This document shows, piece by piece, positions 16,565 to 25,287 of a DNA stretch of 64,000 nt. Both the position numbers and the translations under genes were made by a program. The stretch is from Argonema galeatum A003/A1 (GTDB taxonomy: Bacteria; Cyanobacteriota; Cyanobacteriia; Cyanobacteriales; Aerosakkonemataceae), in assembly GCF_023333595.1 (NCBI RefSeq), contig NZ_JAIQZM010000001.1, positions 120,441 through 184,440 of the forward strand. Reading direction: 5' to 3'. The first letter of the stretch is position 1. Each line of letters opens with the position of its first letter. The notes under the pieces are model-generated. The model ran no database searches. It was not told where the DNA came from and worked only from the letters and a program-made list of their open reading frames with translations.

Positions 16565-17452
16565 ATGCGGCGAGACTCAATATTTTACAAACTCTTCCAA
16601 CAGTCCCCTACCCTGTTGTTCGAGTTACTCCCAACGCCCCCTACAAATGCCAGCGCATACCGCTTTGACTCAGTAGCAGTCAAAGAACCAAAATTTGAAA
16701 TTGATGGCGTATTTCTGCCACCAGATACTGACAATGCAGGCATCATCTACTTCTGCGAGGTACAATTTCAGAAAGACGAACGCTTATACGAACGCCTATT
16801 CGGTGAAGCGTTTTTGTATTTCTACCGTAATCGAGAGCGTTATTCTAATTGGCAAGCGGTAGTGATTTATCCAACACGCAGTATCGAACAGAGTGATACT
16901 CATCCCTACCAAGCGCTGCTAAACTGTGACCAAGTGCATCGGGTGTACCTGAATGAACTGGGAGAGATTCGCCAGTTACCGTTAGGGATAGCTTTGATGG
17001 TGCTGACAATCCTAGAGGAAGAACAAGCACCAGAAGAAGCACGATATTTACTGGGACGCGCACAACAAGAAGTTACCGAACCAGAAGCAAGTCGCGCCAT
17101 AATAGATACGATCGCGACAATTATGGTCTACAAGTTTACTAATTTAAGTCGGCGGGAGGTAGAAGCAATGCTAGGACTGCAATTAGAAGAAACCAGAGTA
17201 TACCGGGAAGCTAAAGAAGAAGGTCGTCAAGAAGGTCGTCAAGAAGGTCGTCAAGAAGGTCGTCAAGAAGGACAGCAACAGGAAGCTGTTAATTTGGTTC
17301 TCCGTCTTTTATCGCGCCGCTTTGGAAATTTATCTGATGATCTCAGAAAGCACATTTCTAACTTACCGTTATCTGTGCTGGAAGATTTAAGTGAGGCGTT
17401 ATTGGATTTTAGCAGTCTGGATGATTTGTCAGCTTGGTTAGAGGGAGATTAG
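16565..17452 (+). CDS. Rpn-family (DUF2887) recombination-promoting nuclease/putative transposase, 295 aa
   Basis: The N-terminal two thirds is the PD-(D/E)XK-type domain: MRRDSIFYKLFQQSPTLLFE, RFDSVAVKEPKFEIDGVFLP, and the core strand IYFCEVQFQKDERLYERLF, in which Asp (EIDG) and Glu-x-Gln (EVQ) are the active-site candidates. Residues 220-238 are five near-exact EGRQ units coded by tandem GAAGGTCGTCAA repeats. The C-terminus (AVNLVLRLLSRRFGNLSD) is a DUF4351-like tail. Homologues are scattered widely in cyanobacteria as mobile, multicopy genes. Confidence 0.88.
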   Translation: MRRDSIFYKLFQQSPTLLFELLPTPPTNASAYRFDSVAVKEPKFEIDGVFLPPDTDNAGIIYFCEVQFQKDERLYERLFGEAFLYFYRNRERYSNWQAVVIYPTRSIEQSDTHPYQALLNCDQVHRVYLNELGEIRQLPLGIALMVLTILEEEQAPEEARYLLGRAQQEVTEPEASRAIIDTIATIMVYKFTNLSRREVEAMLGLQLEETRVYREAKEEGRQEGRQEGRQEGRQEGQQQEAVNLVLRLLSRRFGNLSDDLRKHISNLPLSVLEDLSEALLDFSSLDDLSAWLEGD

Positions 17453-17526
17453 ACTGCTGTAAAAGTTCCATATTTGGGATTCTTTTACCGCAGATTAAAG
17501 CAGATAAACGCGGATGAATTTGAGGC

Positions 17527-17559
17527 AGAAACCCGGTATGATAAAGAAACCGGGTTTCT
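17527..17559. repeat. AGAAACCCGG palindrome family, copy 2 (degenerate centre)
   Basis: AGAAACCCGG ... AGAAACCGGGTTTCT with a changed middle (TATGATAA). A GCAGATAAACGCGGATGAA stretch just before it resembles part of the MITE core. Confidence 0.75.
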
Positions 17560-17571
17560 TTCTTGTTCAAT

Positions 17572-17611
17572 TATAGCAACCGCTCTGGCAGTCAGGACGT
17601 TCTTAATTCCT
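17572..17611. repeat. TATAGCAACC...GGACGTTCTTAATTC repeat, copy 1
   Basis: The same 38-40 bp unit occurs in reverse at 31043-31081. Both copies lie in spacers. Confidence 0.75.
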
Positions 17612-17666
17612 GAAACGTTGGCGGATTCTAGAACCTTCTTCCCCTAGCTTCTAGTCCCTAGTACCC

Positions 17667-18128
17667 CTAGCCCTTCTGAAGCTCTCCCAGTGTTTTGAGA
17701 GACTCTTCAATATGAGCTTTGAAGTTTAACTGCGAGTTAAAGATATGCTGAACAACTCCATTTTGGTCAATCACATAGGTAACTCGTCCGGGAAGAATTC
17801 CTAAAGTAGAAGGAACGCCGTATAGTTTTCGGACTTGATTGCCAGTATCGCTCAACAAAGTAAAGGGAAGCTGATACTTACTTGCAAATTGAGCGTGGGA
17901 ATTTGATGAATCGCCGCTGATGCCAATTACTTCTGCACCAGCATCTTTGAAGGTTTCATAGCTATCTCTAAAAGCACAAGATTCAGCCGTACATCCCGGC
18001 GTGTCATCCTTTGGATAGAAATAGAGGACAACGCATTTTGGGCCGCGAAAATCCTTAAGGCTGACTGGTGAGCCGTTTTGGGAAGTTAGGGTGAAATCAG
18101 GAGCGATATCTCCAACTTTAATAGACAT
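17667..18128 (-). CDS. prxQ: Peroxiredoxin Q / bacterioferritin comigratory protein
   Basis: A 153-aa thiol peroxidase with the thioredoxin fold that reduces H2O2 and organic peroxides using thioredoxin. The signature [18 protein letters not shown] gives peroxidatic Cys46 and resolving Cys51, the four-residue spacing typical of Prx[14 protein letters not shown] at the N-terminus and [11 protein letters not shown] further on are as expected. The length is normal and no signal peptide is seen, so it is cytosolic. It is a single-gene unit between a repeat-rich spacer and the Uma2 gene. Confidence 0.95.
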   Translation of the reverse strand: MSIKVGDIAPDFTLTSQNGSPVSLKDFRGPKCVVLYFYPKDDTPGCTAESCAFRDSYETFKDAGAEVIGISGDSSNSHAQFASKYQLPFTLLSDTGNQVRKLYGVPSTLGILPGRVTYVIDQNGVVQHIFNSQLNFKAHIEESLKTLGELQKG

Positions 18129-18187
18129 AGATGCTATTTACTACAACTCAACGCGATCGTAATTTTCCATTTTCCCACATTTCCGGC

Positions 18188-18862
18188 TTACCGATCTTCC
18201 AAAGCACGGAGACGCGCTTCCAGTTCAGCAATACGCGCTTCAGCTGCCTGTCTTGCGGCAACTTCCTCCTGATGAGTCAATAGTGTTTTACCCGCCACTG
18301 GGTCATAAAAACGCCATTCACCAGATGGCAACAGTCGCAATTCTAACCCCAACACTTCACTGGATATGGAGGTAGTACCATCAGGTAAAACTGTTGCCGA
18401 ACAAGGTAAGTAATTCCCTTCAACTAAGTGTAAACCTTGGAGTCTGGGATTAAGATAATCGCCAGTTGGGTCATATTGGAAATATTCACCCACTCCCAGA
18501 AAAGCATATATTCCTTTCTTAGCACCTTGGTCTTGGCTGCGGGTACTTTTTGAGGTGATTTCCAAAACAAAATCAGGGTTTTTATCTTCTTCTTCCCAAG
18601 TTTTGTAGGAACGACGCTCCCGTTTTTCTACTCCAAAAACTACAAACGCATCAGGTGATATAACTGAGGATGGGTTCCCTTCTTCGTAGTAAATAAACAA
18701 ATTACCAGAAACATAAACATCCGTTCTGTTCTGGAAATAAATCCTCAGTACTTCAACAGCATAGGTGAGATAGTTACGTGCTTGATCGCTTTCAGCCATC
18801 GGCTTACCATCCTCATCTGGGTACTCAATTTGGGTAGGGAGTTGGCTATATGAAATAGTCAT
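18188..18862 (-). CDS. Uma2-family (DUF820) putative endonuclease, 224 aa
   Basis: The PD-(D/E)XK-like core runs from SPDAFVVFGVEKRERRSYKT to PDFVLEITSKSTRSQDQGAK, with Asp and Glu-x-Thr-Ser-Lys as active-site candidates. GEYFQYDPTGDYL follows, and the C-terminal 30 residues form an Ala/Glu/Arg coiled coil (ARQAAEARIAELEARLRAL), common in this family. Uma2 genes are highly multicopy in cyanobacteria, and their cellular role is not established. An array of CATTAGT heptamers lies before the start. Confidence 0.88.
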   Translation of the reverse strand: MTISYSQLPTQIEYPDEDGKPMAESDQARNYLTYAVEVLRIYFQNRTDVYVSGNLFIYYEEGNPSSVISPDAFVVFGVEKRERRSYKTWEEEDKNPDFVLEITSKSTRSQDQGAKKGIYAFLGVGEYFQYDPTGDYLNPRLQGLHLVEGNYLPCSATVLPDGTTSISSEVLGLELRLLPSGEWRFYDPVAGKTLLTHQEEVAARQAAEARIAELEARLRALEDR

Positions 18863-18868
18863 TTGTCA

Positions 18869-18933
18869 GATCTCCTTAGTCATTAGTCATTAGTCATTAG
18901 TCATTAGTCATTAGTTATTTGTTATTTGTTATT
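18869..18933. repeat. Tandem TCATTAG/TTATTTG heptamer array
   Basis: Four or five CATTAGT units grade into GTTATTT units upstream of the Uma2 start. Similar arrays lie at 52723-52773. Confidence 0.85.
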
Positions 18934-19106
18934 TCTCCTGCTCCTCTGCCAATGCCCAATGCCCGTTATAGATGAAAGAAACAATTTGTTTGGTACGCAG
19001 GAATATGGTTGTGTAATAGCACAGCTAATTAACCTTATTTTCTACGGCAAAATATCTCGACGCCGTGCCCCTACATATTTGTCTCTCAGGAGCGCAGAGT
19101 GTCAAA

Positions 19107-19991
19107 TCACAACAAAGTTCCTGCGATCGCACCAGCAAGTAAAATAAAGCCAATCCAGACATTCTGCCGAAAGATTTCACCGTAAACTGGTTTTGGTAAA
19201 TCTTCTTGTCGCAATCGGGAATAATGCCAAACCCATGCTAAAATACCTATCCCCAGCGATAGCCAAAAGCTCCAATGCAATTGCATGACGACAGCGAGAC
19301 TCCCTAGCAAACCAGCTGTACCGATAAAGAAAATGCCAACAGCCTCAGCGGCGTAACGACCAAAGAATATCGCGCTGGAGTTAATGCCAATCTTCAGGTC
19401 GTCTTCCCTGTCACTCATGGCATAAACCGTATCGAATCCCAGCGTCCAGAGTACCGTAGCACCCCAGAGAAGCCAAGTGGCAGGTTCTAAATGCGCGATC
19501 GCAGCACTCCAGCTAATCAACACTCCAAAACCCCAGGCTAGAGAAAGCACCAACTGGGGCACGGGAAACACCCGCTTGGCTGTAGGATAAAATACAATAA
19601 CCGGAACAGCCGCCACGCAAAGCCAAAAGCTTAAAGGATTGAGATACAACGCTAAAACACCAGCGCAAATCATAGCAACAAATGCTACTGCAATGCCCGT
19701 GCGTACAGTCAAAGCGCGAGCAGCGAGGGGGCGCGATCGCGTTCTTTCCACTTGCGGATCGATATCCCGATCCCATAAATCGTTAACTACACAACCAGCA
19801 GCACTGGTAGCTAAAGTACCAAGTACAATGACGCCTACAAGCGATGGAGGTGGCGTGCCATGCGATGCCAAAAACACAGCCCAAAGAGCCGGAATCATCA
19901 AAATCAAGCGTCCTGCTGGTTTATCCCACCTCAAGAGCCGAATAATGGTTAGCCAGGTTGGTTCGGGTTGTAGTTCTTGCTGGATCGACAT
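19107..19991 (-). CDS. ubiA: 4-hydroxybenzoate polyprenyltransferase (plastoquinone pathway)
   Basis: An integral membrane prenyltransferase of 294 aa that attaches the solanesyl chain to 4-hydroxybenzoate; in cyanobacteria the homologous step feeds plastoquinone. The two Asp-rich prenyl-diphosphate sites are visible: NDLWDRDID (about residues 70-78) and YAMSDREDDLKIG (about 190-202). Eight or nine hydrophobic helices surround them. It is divergent from ppx/gppA with an 88-bp spacer. Confidence 0.93.
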   Translation of the reverse strand: MSIQQELQPEPTWLTIIRLLRWDKPAGRLILMIPALWAVFLASHGTPPPSLVGVIVLGTLATSAAGCVVNDLWDRDIDPQVERTRSRPLAARALTVRTGIAVAFVAMICAGVLALYLNPLSFWLCVAAVPVIVFYPTAKRVFPVPQLVLSLAWGFGVLISWSAAIAHLEPATWLLWGATVLWTLGFDTVYAMSDREDDLKIGINSSAIFFGRYAAEAVGIFFIGTAGLLGSLAVVMQLHWSFWLSLGIGILAWVWHYSRLRQEDLPKPVYGEIFRQNVWIGFILLAGAIAGTLL

Positions 19992-20079
19992 GGCATCAAT
20001 TAAATATTTGCATTACTTTTACCCCCTATAGGATATCTTTATTTGTGGAGGGAATGGGGTTATAACCCTAGATAAATTT

Positions 20080-21720
20080 ATGATGGTAAATTCAGTTTCA
20101 GATATTTCTGGCGGTACTTTGGAGAAAGACCGTATTCTCGCTGCTATTGATATTGGTACAAATTCTATTCACATGGTAGTGGTGCGGATTATACCTGCTC
20201 TACCAGCTTTTACGATCGTTGAGAGAGAGAAAGACACGGTAAGATTGGGCGATCGCGACCCAGAAACTGGTAACCTAAAACCAGAGATAATGCAAAAAGC
20301 GATCGCAACTCTACGTCGCTGTCAAGAAGTCGCCAAAAGCTTAAACGCCGAACAAATTATTGCCGTCGCCACCAGTGCGGTGCGGGAAGCGCCCAATGGG
20401 CGAGACTTCTTGAAACAAATCGAAGCTGAAATCGGGTTGCGCGTCGATTTAATCTCCGGACAAGAAGAAGCGCGACGCATTTATTTGGGCGTACTCTCAG
20501 GGATGGAATTCAACAATCAGCCCCACACTATTATAGATATTGGCGGCGGTTCCACCGAATTAATTTTGGGAGATAATCACGAACCGCGAAGTCTCAGCAG
20601 CACTAAAATAGGCGCAGTTAGGCTCACCGCCGAATTTGTCAGTACCGACCCCATCAGCAACGCCGAATTCCTCTCTCTGCAAGCTTACGTGCGGGGAATG
20701 CTAGAGCGATCGGTCGAGGAGTTGCGCGAACATCTGAAACCGGGTGAGTCTCCCCGCTTAGTTGGCACCGCTGGCACTATTGAAACTATAGCAATTATCA
20801 TCGCCCGCGAAAAGTTGGGCATGGTTCCCACTCCCCTAAACGGCTATCAGTTTAGCCTGAAAGATTTGCGCGAGCTAGTTCTCCGCTTGAGAAAGATGAA
20901 TTATGCAGAACGCGCCGCCATTCCGGGGATGTCGGATCGGCGATCGGAAATTATCGTTGCCGGGGCCATAATTTTACAAGAAGCAATGACGCTGCTAGGG
21001 CGGGATGCGATCGCAATTTGCGAACGAAGTCTCCGCGAAGGCGTCATAGTTGACTGGATGCTCACTCACGGTTTAATAGAAGATCGACTGCGCTATCAAA
21101 GTTCAGTCCGCCAGCGTAGCGTCATTAAAAGCGCCCAGAAATATCAAGTCAAACTGGAATACAGTCAGCGAGTCGCAGAATTTGCCCTTAGCCTATTTGA
21201 CCAAACCCAAGGCACCCTGCACAACTGGGGTGACTACGAACGGGAACTCCTCTGGGCAGCTGCAATTCTACACAACTGCGGACACCATGTGAGTCATTCA
21301 GCCCACCACAAACACTCCTACTATTTGATTCGCAATAGCGAGTTACTCGGCTACACGGAAACCGAGATAGATATCATTGCCAATTTCGCTCGTTACCACC
21401 GCAAAACTGCCCCCAAGAAAAAGCACGATAACTATCGCAACCTGCCCACAAAAGAACATCGACAAATGGTGAGTCAGTTGAGTGCATTGTTGCGATTAGC
21501 AGTTGCACTCGATCGCCGAGAAATTGGCGCAATTAAGCGAGTGCAGTGCGAATATCGCCCAGGTAGTCGAGAAATTTGTTTCCGACTTTTTCCGTCACAT
21601 TCCGACGATGACTGCGCTTTGGAACTTTGGAGTTTAGATTATAAAAAAAGTTCTTTTGAAGCAGAGTTTGGCGTCAAGTTAGCGGTCAAATTGGAGTCAT
21701 CTGCTATTCCTATTGGTTAA
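20080..21720 (+). CDS. ppx: Ppx/GppA phosphatase family protein (exopolyphosphatase), 546 aa
   Basis: The ASKHA-fold N-terminus is clear: AAIDIGTNSIHMVVVRI, then ATSAVREAPNG, SGQEEARRIYLGVLSG, and the phosphate loop IDIGGGSTELILG. VGTAGTIETIA closes the second lobe. The C-terminal helical part (about 320-545) carries the HD-like motif ILHNCGHHVSHSAHHKHSYY. The length fits bacterial Ppx with its C-terminal domain. It hydrolyses polyphosphate and/or pppGpp, which the sequence alone cannot separate. The last 11 bp overlap the convergent hydrolase gene. Confidence 0.93.
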   Translation: MMVNSVSDISGGTLEKDRILAAIDIGTNSIHMVVVRIIPALPAFTIVEREKDTVRLGDRDPETGNLKPEIMQKAIATLRRCQEVAKSLNAEQIIAVATSAVREAPNGRDFLKQIEAEIGLRVDLISGQEEARRIYLGVLSGMEFNNQPHTIIDIGGGSTELILGDNHEPRSLSSTKIGAVRLTAEFVSTDPISNAEFLSLQAYVRGMLERSVEELREHLKPGESPRLVGTAGTIETIAIIIAREKLGMVPTPLNGYQFSLKDLRELVLRLRKMNYAERAAIPGMSDRRSEIIVAGAIILQEAMTLLGRDAIAICERSLREGVIVDWMLTHGLIEDRLRYQSSVRQRSVIKSAQKYQVKLEYSQRVAEFALSLFDQTQGTLHNWGDYERELLWAAAILHNCGHHVSHSAHHKHSYYLIRNSELLGYTETEIDIIANFARYHRKTAPKKKHDNYRNLPTKEHRQMVSQLSALLRLAVALDRREIGAIKRVQCEYRPGSREICFRLFPSHSDDDCALELWSLDYKKSSFEAEFGVKLAVKLESSAIPIG

Positions 21721-22648
21721 GGAAATCGGTATCCCGCAGAAACTGAAGAACTGCTGCGTTGACTGCATCTGGAGAACCGGATGACGCATCGTGATTGCAG
21801 TTAGGGAGAATTTGTAATTTGCTTCCAGGGATGCGATCGCGCAATTTTTCCCCATCGCTATACGGAAACCAGCTATCTTCCTTACCCCATAAAATCAGCG
21901 TAGGACACTTAATACTATCCAGATTATTTTGAATTTTACTAATCAGATTCGGTTTATTTTCTTGCAAAGATTTAATTTCCTGTGCCGCTATTTGTAAGTC
22001 TTCTGCTACCTTCGTAACAGTACCCGGCAGTTCAATAAACGGATAACTTATCCAGTATGAATCTAACTCAGTTAACTTTGATGGATCGAATAATACAGAA
22101 CGCCGTTCGATCGCCATAATTTCCCGTACAAGCGGTGCCAACAAGTACGTCATTCTAGCATAGTCAATTGTTTCCAGCAACTCCAGCGGCATTTGAGACA
22201 GCAGCAACATTCCCCAATGAGGCAAACCTTTAGGAAAAATCGACACATTTATTACTACCAACCGTGCCACTAATTTGGGATAAACCTCAGCAACCGCAAG
22301 GCTAGCAAGTGCGCCCAGCGATTCAGCCACAACAACAGCCGGTTCATCGCATAAAGCCCTCATTATTCGCTCTAATTCAATAATTTGATGATCTGGTTTT
22401 TCTCGACCCACAGGTTTTTCTGAAAATCCGTAACCTTTAGCATCAAAACAAATCACCCGAAAGTATTGAGATAGCGGTTCTACACTGTAACGCCAATTGT
22501 AGCTCCAACTGCCAACACCGTGAACTAAAAATAGCGGTTTTCCTGTTCCCTTTTCGCCATAAGCAATTGAAACCGCGTGCCCGTTAGCATCTATAATTTT
22601 TAAGGTCTGCCGACCTTTAGGAAATGTTGCTTTCCACCAATCTTGCAT
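21710..22648 (-). CDS. Alpha/beta-fold hydrolase, 312 aa
   Basis: The oxyanion-hole segment LFLVHGVGSWSYNWRY and the following FRVICFDAKGYGFSEKP are typical of the fold. The nucleophile elbow is VVAESLGALASLAV, with Ser in an A-E-S-L-G context, so the first Gly of GxSxG is Ala. Acid and His candidates are WGKEDSWFPY and NCNHDASSGSPD. A lid of about 100 residues lies between. Related cyanobacterial proteins are annotated as chlorophyllase/haloperoxidase-like; the substrate is unknown. It is convergent with ppx, with an 11-bp overlap. Confidence 0.9.
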   Translation of the reverse strand: MQDWWKATFPKGRQTLKIIDANGHAVSIAYGEKGTGKPLFLVHGVGSWSYNWRYSVEPLSQYFRVICFDAKGYGFSEKPVGREKPDHQIIELERIMRALCDEPAVVVAESLGALASLAVAEVYPKLVARLVVINVSIFPKGLPHWGMLLLSQMPLELLETIDYARMTYLLAPLVREIMAIERRSVLFDPSKLTELDSYWISYPFIELPGTVTKVAEDLQIAAQEIKSLQENKPNLISKIQNNLDSIKCPTLILWGKEDSWFPYSDGEKLRDRIPGSKLQILPNCNHDASSGSPDAVNAAVLQFLRDTDFLNQ

Positions 22649-22699
22649 AACTTTTATTGTACAATAATTTTATCTATTACTCCGTTCCCGCCACAAGAT

Positions 22700-22832
22700 T
22701 ATGTAGGGGCGTTCGCGTTCGCGTAGCGGCGCGGATGCGCTCAGCGTGCCGTAGGCATTAGCATTGCGGAATTAACGTTTCGGTTTTGAATTAAGATTAA
22801 TCCCGCAATGCTTCGCCCTCCCACTATACATA
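22700..22832. repeat. Dispersed G+C-rich repeat with 15-bp inverted arms
   Basis: TAGGGGCG at the left and CGCCCTCCCACTATACAT at the right flank the arms named in the spacer entry. It resembles the small non-coding elements elsewhere in the window; the GTAGGGGCGAAGCATT theme is shared with 63031-63105. Confidence 0.5.
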
Positions 22833-23294
22833 GTCTTCCACCGGGAAGGGAGTAAGATCCTATCCGAAAACTTTTGGGCACTCTAGTGCAGCGCGGCAGA
22901 AATAACCCACCAGTTCATAAGTAGTGAAATGCCTTACACTCAAAGGATTTTTGAATGAGTGAATGAGTGATCTTCGGCACTAGGCATAGCTTGACTGCCA
23001 TGTTAACTTTCCTCTGACTGCGCGGTTTCTTGGTCATCGCTAAATCCCAATATGGATGATTTTTATCAAAAACAGCCAATCCATATTAACATTCCTTAAT
23101 ATTTACGCTTAAATAAAAATTAAATTAAATAAAGAGATCCTACTTTACCTACCTTTCCTCCTTTTATTGAAATATAAATTATTTAATATTGATTTAATAG
23201 CAGCAAACGGTAAAATATGATACAATAATTTATACAATTCGTGATAATCTATCTACAGCCCAGCTATATGATTTAAAAAACCTTCTCAGTCTTA

Positions 23295-23323
23295 TGTGTG
23301 TCAGCACTAAAACTCTGTATAAT
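23295..23323 (+). promoter_or_regulatory. Candidate sigma-70-type promoter of the chemosensory operon
   Basis: A perfect TATAAT lies at 23318-23323, with a weak TTATGT-like region about 18 bp upstream. A small hairpin (GGTTG-TCAAA-CAACC, 23361-23375) follows in the leader, 37 bp before the cheW start. Confidence 0.35.
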
Positions 23324-23411
23324 GAGTTACGGAATCAAAGGTTTTATATACCAGGTTTTTGGTTGTCAAACAACCGACTGGTAATAGGTAATTATTAGGG
23401 AAAGCCAGCCT

Positions 23412-23882
23412 ATGTTAATGCTACTTTTCTATGTTGGGGATAATCTTTATGCTCTGGATAGTTCCCAGGTTGTTGAAGTTATACCAAGAGTCATCCTTAG
23501 AAAGATACACCACGTTCCTGACTATGTTGCCGGTTTGTTTAAATATAGAGGTGCGATCGTACCAGTCATCGATATCTGCCATCTAATTCAAGGCAAGCCC
23601 AGCCGTTCCTACCTGAGTACTCGGATTATCATGGTCAACTACTTTGGGAAGGATAACAGCAAGCGCTACCTCGGTTTGATGGCAGAACGAGTCACCGAAA
23701 CTTTAAATAAGCCAGATAGTGATTTAATCGATGCAGGAACGCCATTAGACAATACCCCTCCTTATTTAGGAGAAATGCTTATGGATGATAAAGGCATGAT
23801 CCAGCGCATTAGGTTAGAATATCTGCTGTCAGATTCCCAACAAAAGTATTTATTAGCAGGGAGTAACGATAAAGAGCAATGA
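23412..23882 (+). CDS. CheW-domain adaptor (WspB-like), 156 aa
   Basis: A single CheW domain: LLFYVGDNLYALDSSQVVEV, IPRVILRKIHHVPDYVAGLF, KYRGAIVPVIDICHLIQG, and MIQRIRLEYLLSD near the end. It should couple MCPs to CheA in the cytoplasmic array. It is the first gene of the cluster, and its stop overlaps the cheR start by 4 bp (ATGA). Paired with a CheR-TPR protein and a second, Cys-containing CheW, it fits the WspB position. Confidence 0.9.
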   Translation: MLMLLFYVGDNLYALDSSQVVEVIPRVILRKIHHVPDYVAGLFKYRGAIVPVIDICHLIQGKPSRSYLSTRIIMVNYFGKDNSKRYLGLMAERVTETLNKPDSDLIDAGTPLDNTPPYLGEMLMDDKGMIQRIRLEYLLSDSQQKYLLAGSNDKEQ

Positions 23883-25201
23883 TCCAGGAAACAATTGAAG
23901 CACTGCTGAAAGAAAAAGTTGGTTTGGCTGCCAGCATCCTTGGCTCAGGGGAAATTGCCAGATCTGTAGAAAGGCGAAGGATAGCCTGTAATTTGCCTGA
24001 TTTGCCAACCTATTTCCAGCTATTACAAACATCAACCAAGGAATTTGAAGAGTTGGTTGAATTAGTAATTGTCCCGGAAACTTGGTTTTTTCGAGATTGG
24101 GAACCTTTTATTTTTTTGGAGCGTTATGTCACATCTGAATGGTTGCCCACCCAAAGACACCGCATCTTACGTCTGCTAAGCGTACCCTGTTCTTCTGGAG
24201 AAGAACCTTACTCAATTGCCATGACGCTTATCAATGCAGGTTTGACTCCTAATCAGTTTCGCATTGATGCCGTTGATATTAGCAAAAACTCCCTACTTAG
24301 AGCCAAAGAAGCTATCTATAGTCAAAATTCTTTTCGGGGAAACAACCTAGAATTTCAGAAACGCTATTTTACCAAAAAGGACGATAAATATCAATTGTGC
24401 GATTTGGTTAAAAATGCCGTTAATTTCATGTCTGGCAATTTAGTAGAACCAGACTTTTTAAGGGAAAAATCCCATTACAATATAATCTTTTGCCGCAACG
24501 TATTAATTTATTTTGAACGCCCTACGAGAGAACAGAGCATTGACAATTTAAATCGTTTATTAGCCAAAGAAGGGTTGTTATTTTTGGGACACGCTGAAAC
24601 ATCACAGATATTGGATTCAGGGTTCGTATCCGTGCGGCATCCTTTTGCTTTTGCTTACCGTAAAGAGGACAATAAATACGCTCAAATAAAAAATGGAGAA
24701 AGCCTTTCTCTCAAAAATAAAGTTGAATTTTCACCAAATTATAACTTAAATTCATCTCAGCAAAAACCTGCCGCCCAACTATTTGAAATTGCCAAACCGA
24801 GTCAACCTCAAAATAGTCCACGGTCAAAGCCAAGTTCTCCAAAGAGCGAAACAATACCCTTGATTAAACCAAAGGAGGCAAATTCAAAACAAACTCTACC
24901 CCTCAATTTTGAGACAGCACGCAAATTAGCTGATAGCGGACAGTTAGATGAAGCAGCTAAACTCTGCGAAACCTATCTAAAGGAGAATTCTACCAGTGTT
25001 GAAGCTTATCTCTTGCTCGGACAAATCCATCAAGCTAGAGGGTTTGAGAAACAAGCAGAGCAATGCTTTCAAAAAGCGATTTATTTGGAGCCAAATAACT
25101 ATGAAGCACTCTTACACCTAAGTTTACTCAAAGAACATCGTGGGGATGTTGCTGGCGCAACAGTCCTAAGACAACGAATTCAACGACTGCAAAAATCTTA
25201 G
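23879..25201 (+). CDS. cheR: CheR-type methyltransferase with C-terminal TPR (WspC-like), 440 aa
   Basis: Residues 1-270 form the SAM-dependent CheR domain: ELVIVPETWFFRDWEPFIFL, LLSVPCSSGEEPYSIAM, IDAVDISKNSLLRAKEAIY, YNIIFCRNVLIYFERPTRE. It methylates Glu residues of the MCPs. A low-complexity Ser/Pro/Lys linker (about 285-340) leads to TPR repeats (AKLCETYLKENSTSVEAYLL, AEQCFQKAIYLEPNNYEALL). This arrangement is that of WspC-like CheR proteins. It overlaps cheW by 4 bp. Confidence 0.93.
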   Translation: MIQETIEALLKEKVGLAASILGSGEIARSVERRRIACNLPDLPTYFQLLQTSTKEFEELVELVIVPETWFFRDWEPFIFLERYVTSEWLPTQRHRILRLLSVPCSSGEEPYSIAMTLINAGLTPNQFRIDAVDISKNSLLRAKEAIYSQNSFRGNNLEFQKRYFTKKDDKYQLCDLVKNAVNFMSGNLVEPDFLREKSHYNIIFCRNVLIYFERPTREQSIDNLNRLLAKEGLLFLGHAETSQILDSGFVSVRHPFAFAYRKEDNKYAQIKNGESLSLKNKVEFSPNYNLNSSQQKPAAQLFEIAKPSQPQNSPRSKPSSPKSETIPLIKPKEANSKQTLPLNFETARKLADSGQLDEAAKLCETYLKENSTSVEAYLLLGQIHQARGFEKQAEQCFQKAIYLEPNNYEALLHLSLLKEHRGDVAGATVLRQRIQRLQKS

Positions 25202-25287
25202 ACAACTGGACAGCAGTCAGCTAAAATAGAAACTTACACTTAGTCAAACCAACAAAAAACAAACAATCACAAACAGGGGCGAAAATC

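Larger units (their letters stand above)
22649..23411. other. 763-bp spacer upstream of the chemosensory cluster
   Basis: The left part (22700-22832) is a repeat with G+C-rich GCGTTCGCGTTCGCGTAGCG sequence and inverted arms GCATTGCGGAATTAA (22761-22775) and TTAATCCCGCAATGC (22797-22811). The right part (from about 23040) is A+T-rich and likely holds the promoter of the operon. I see no gene. Confidence 0.6.
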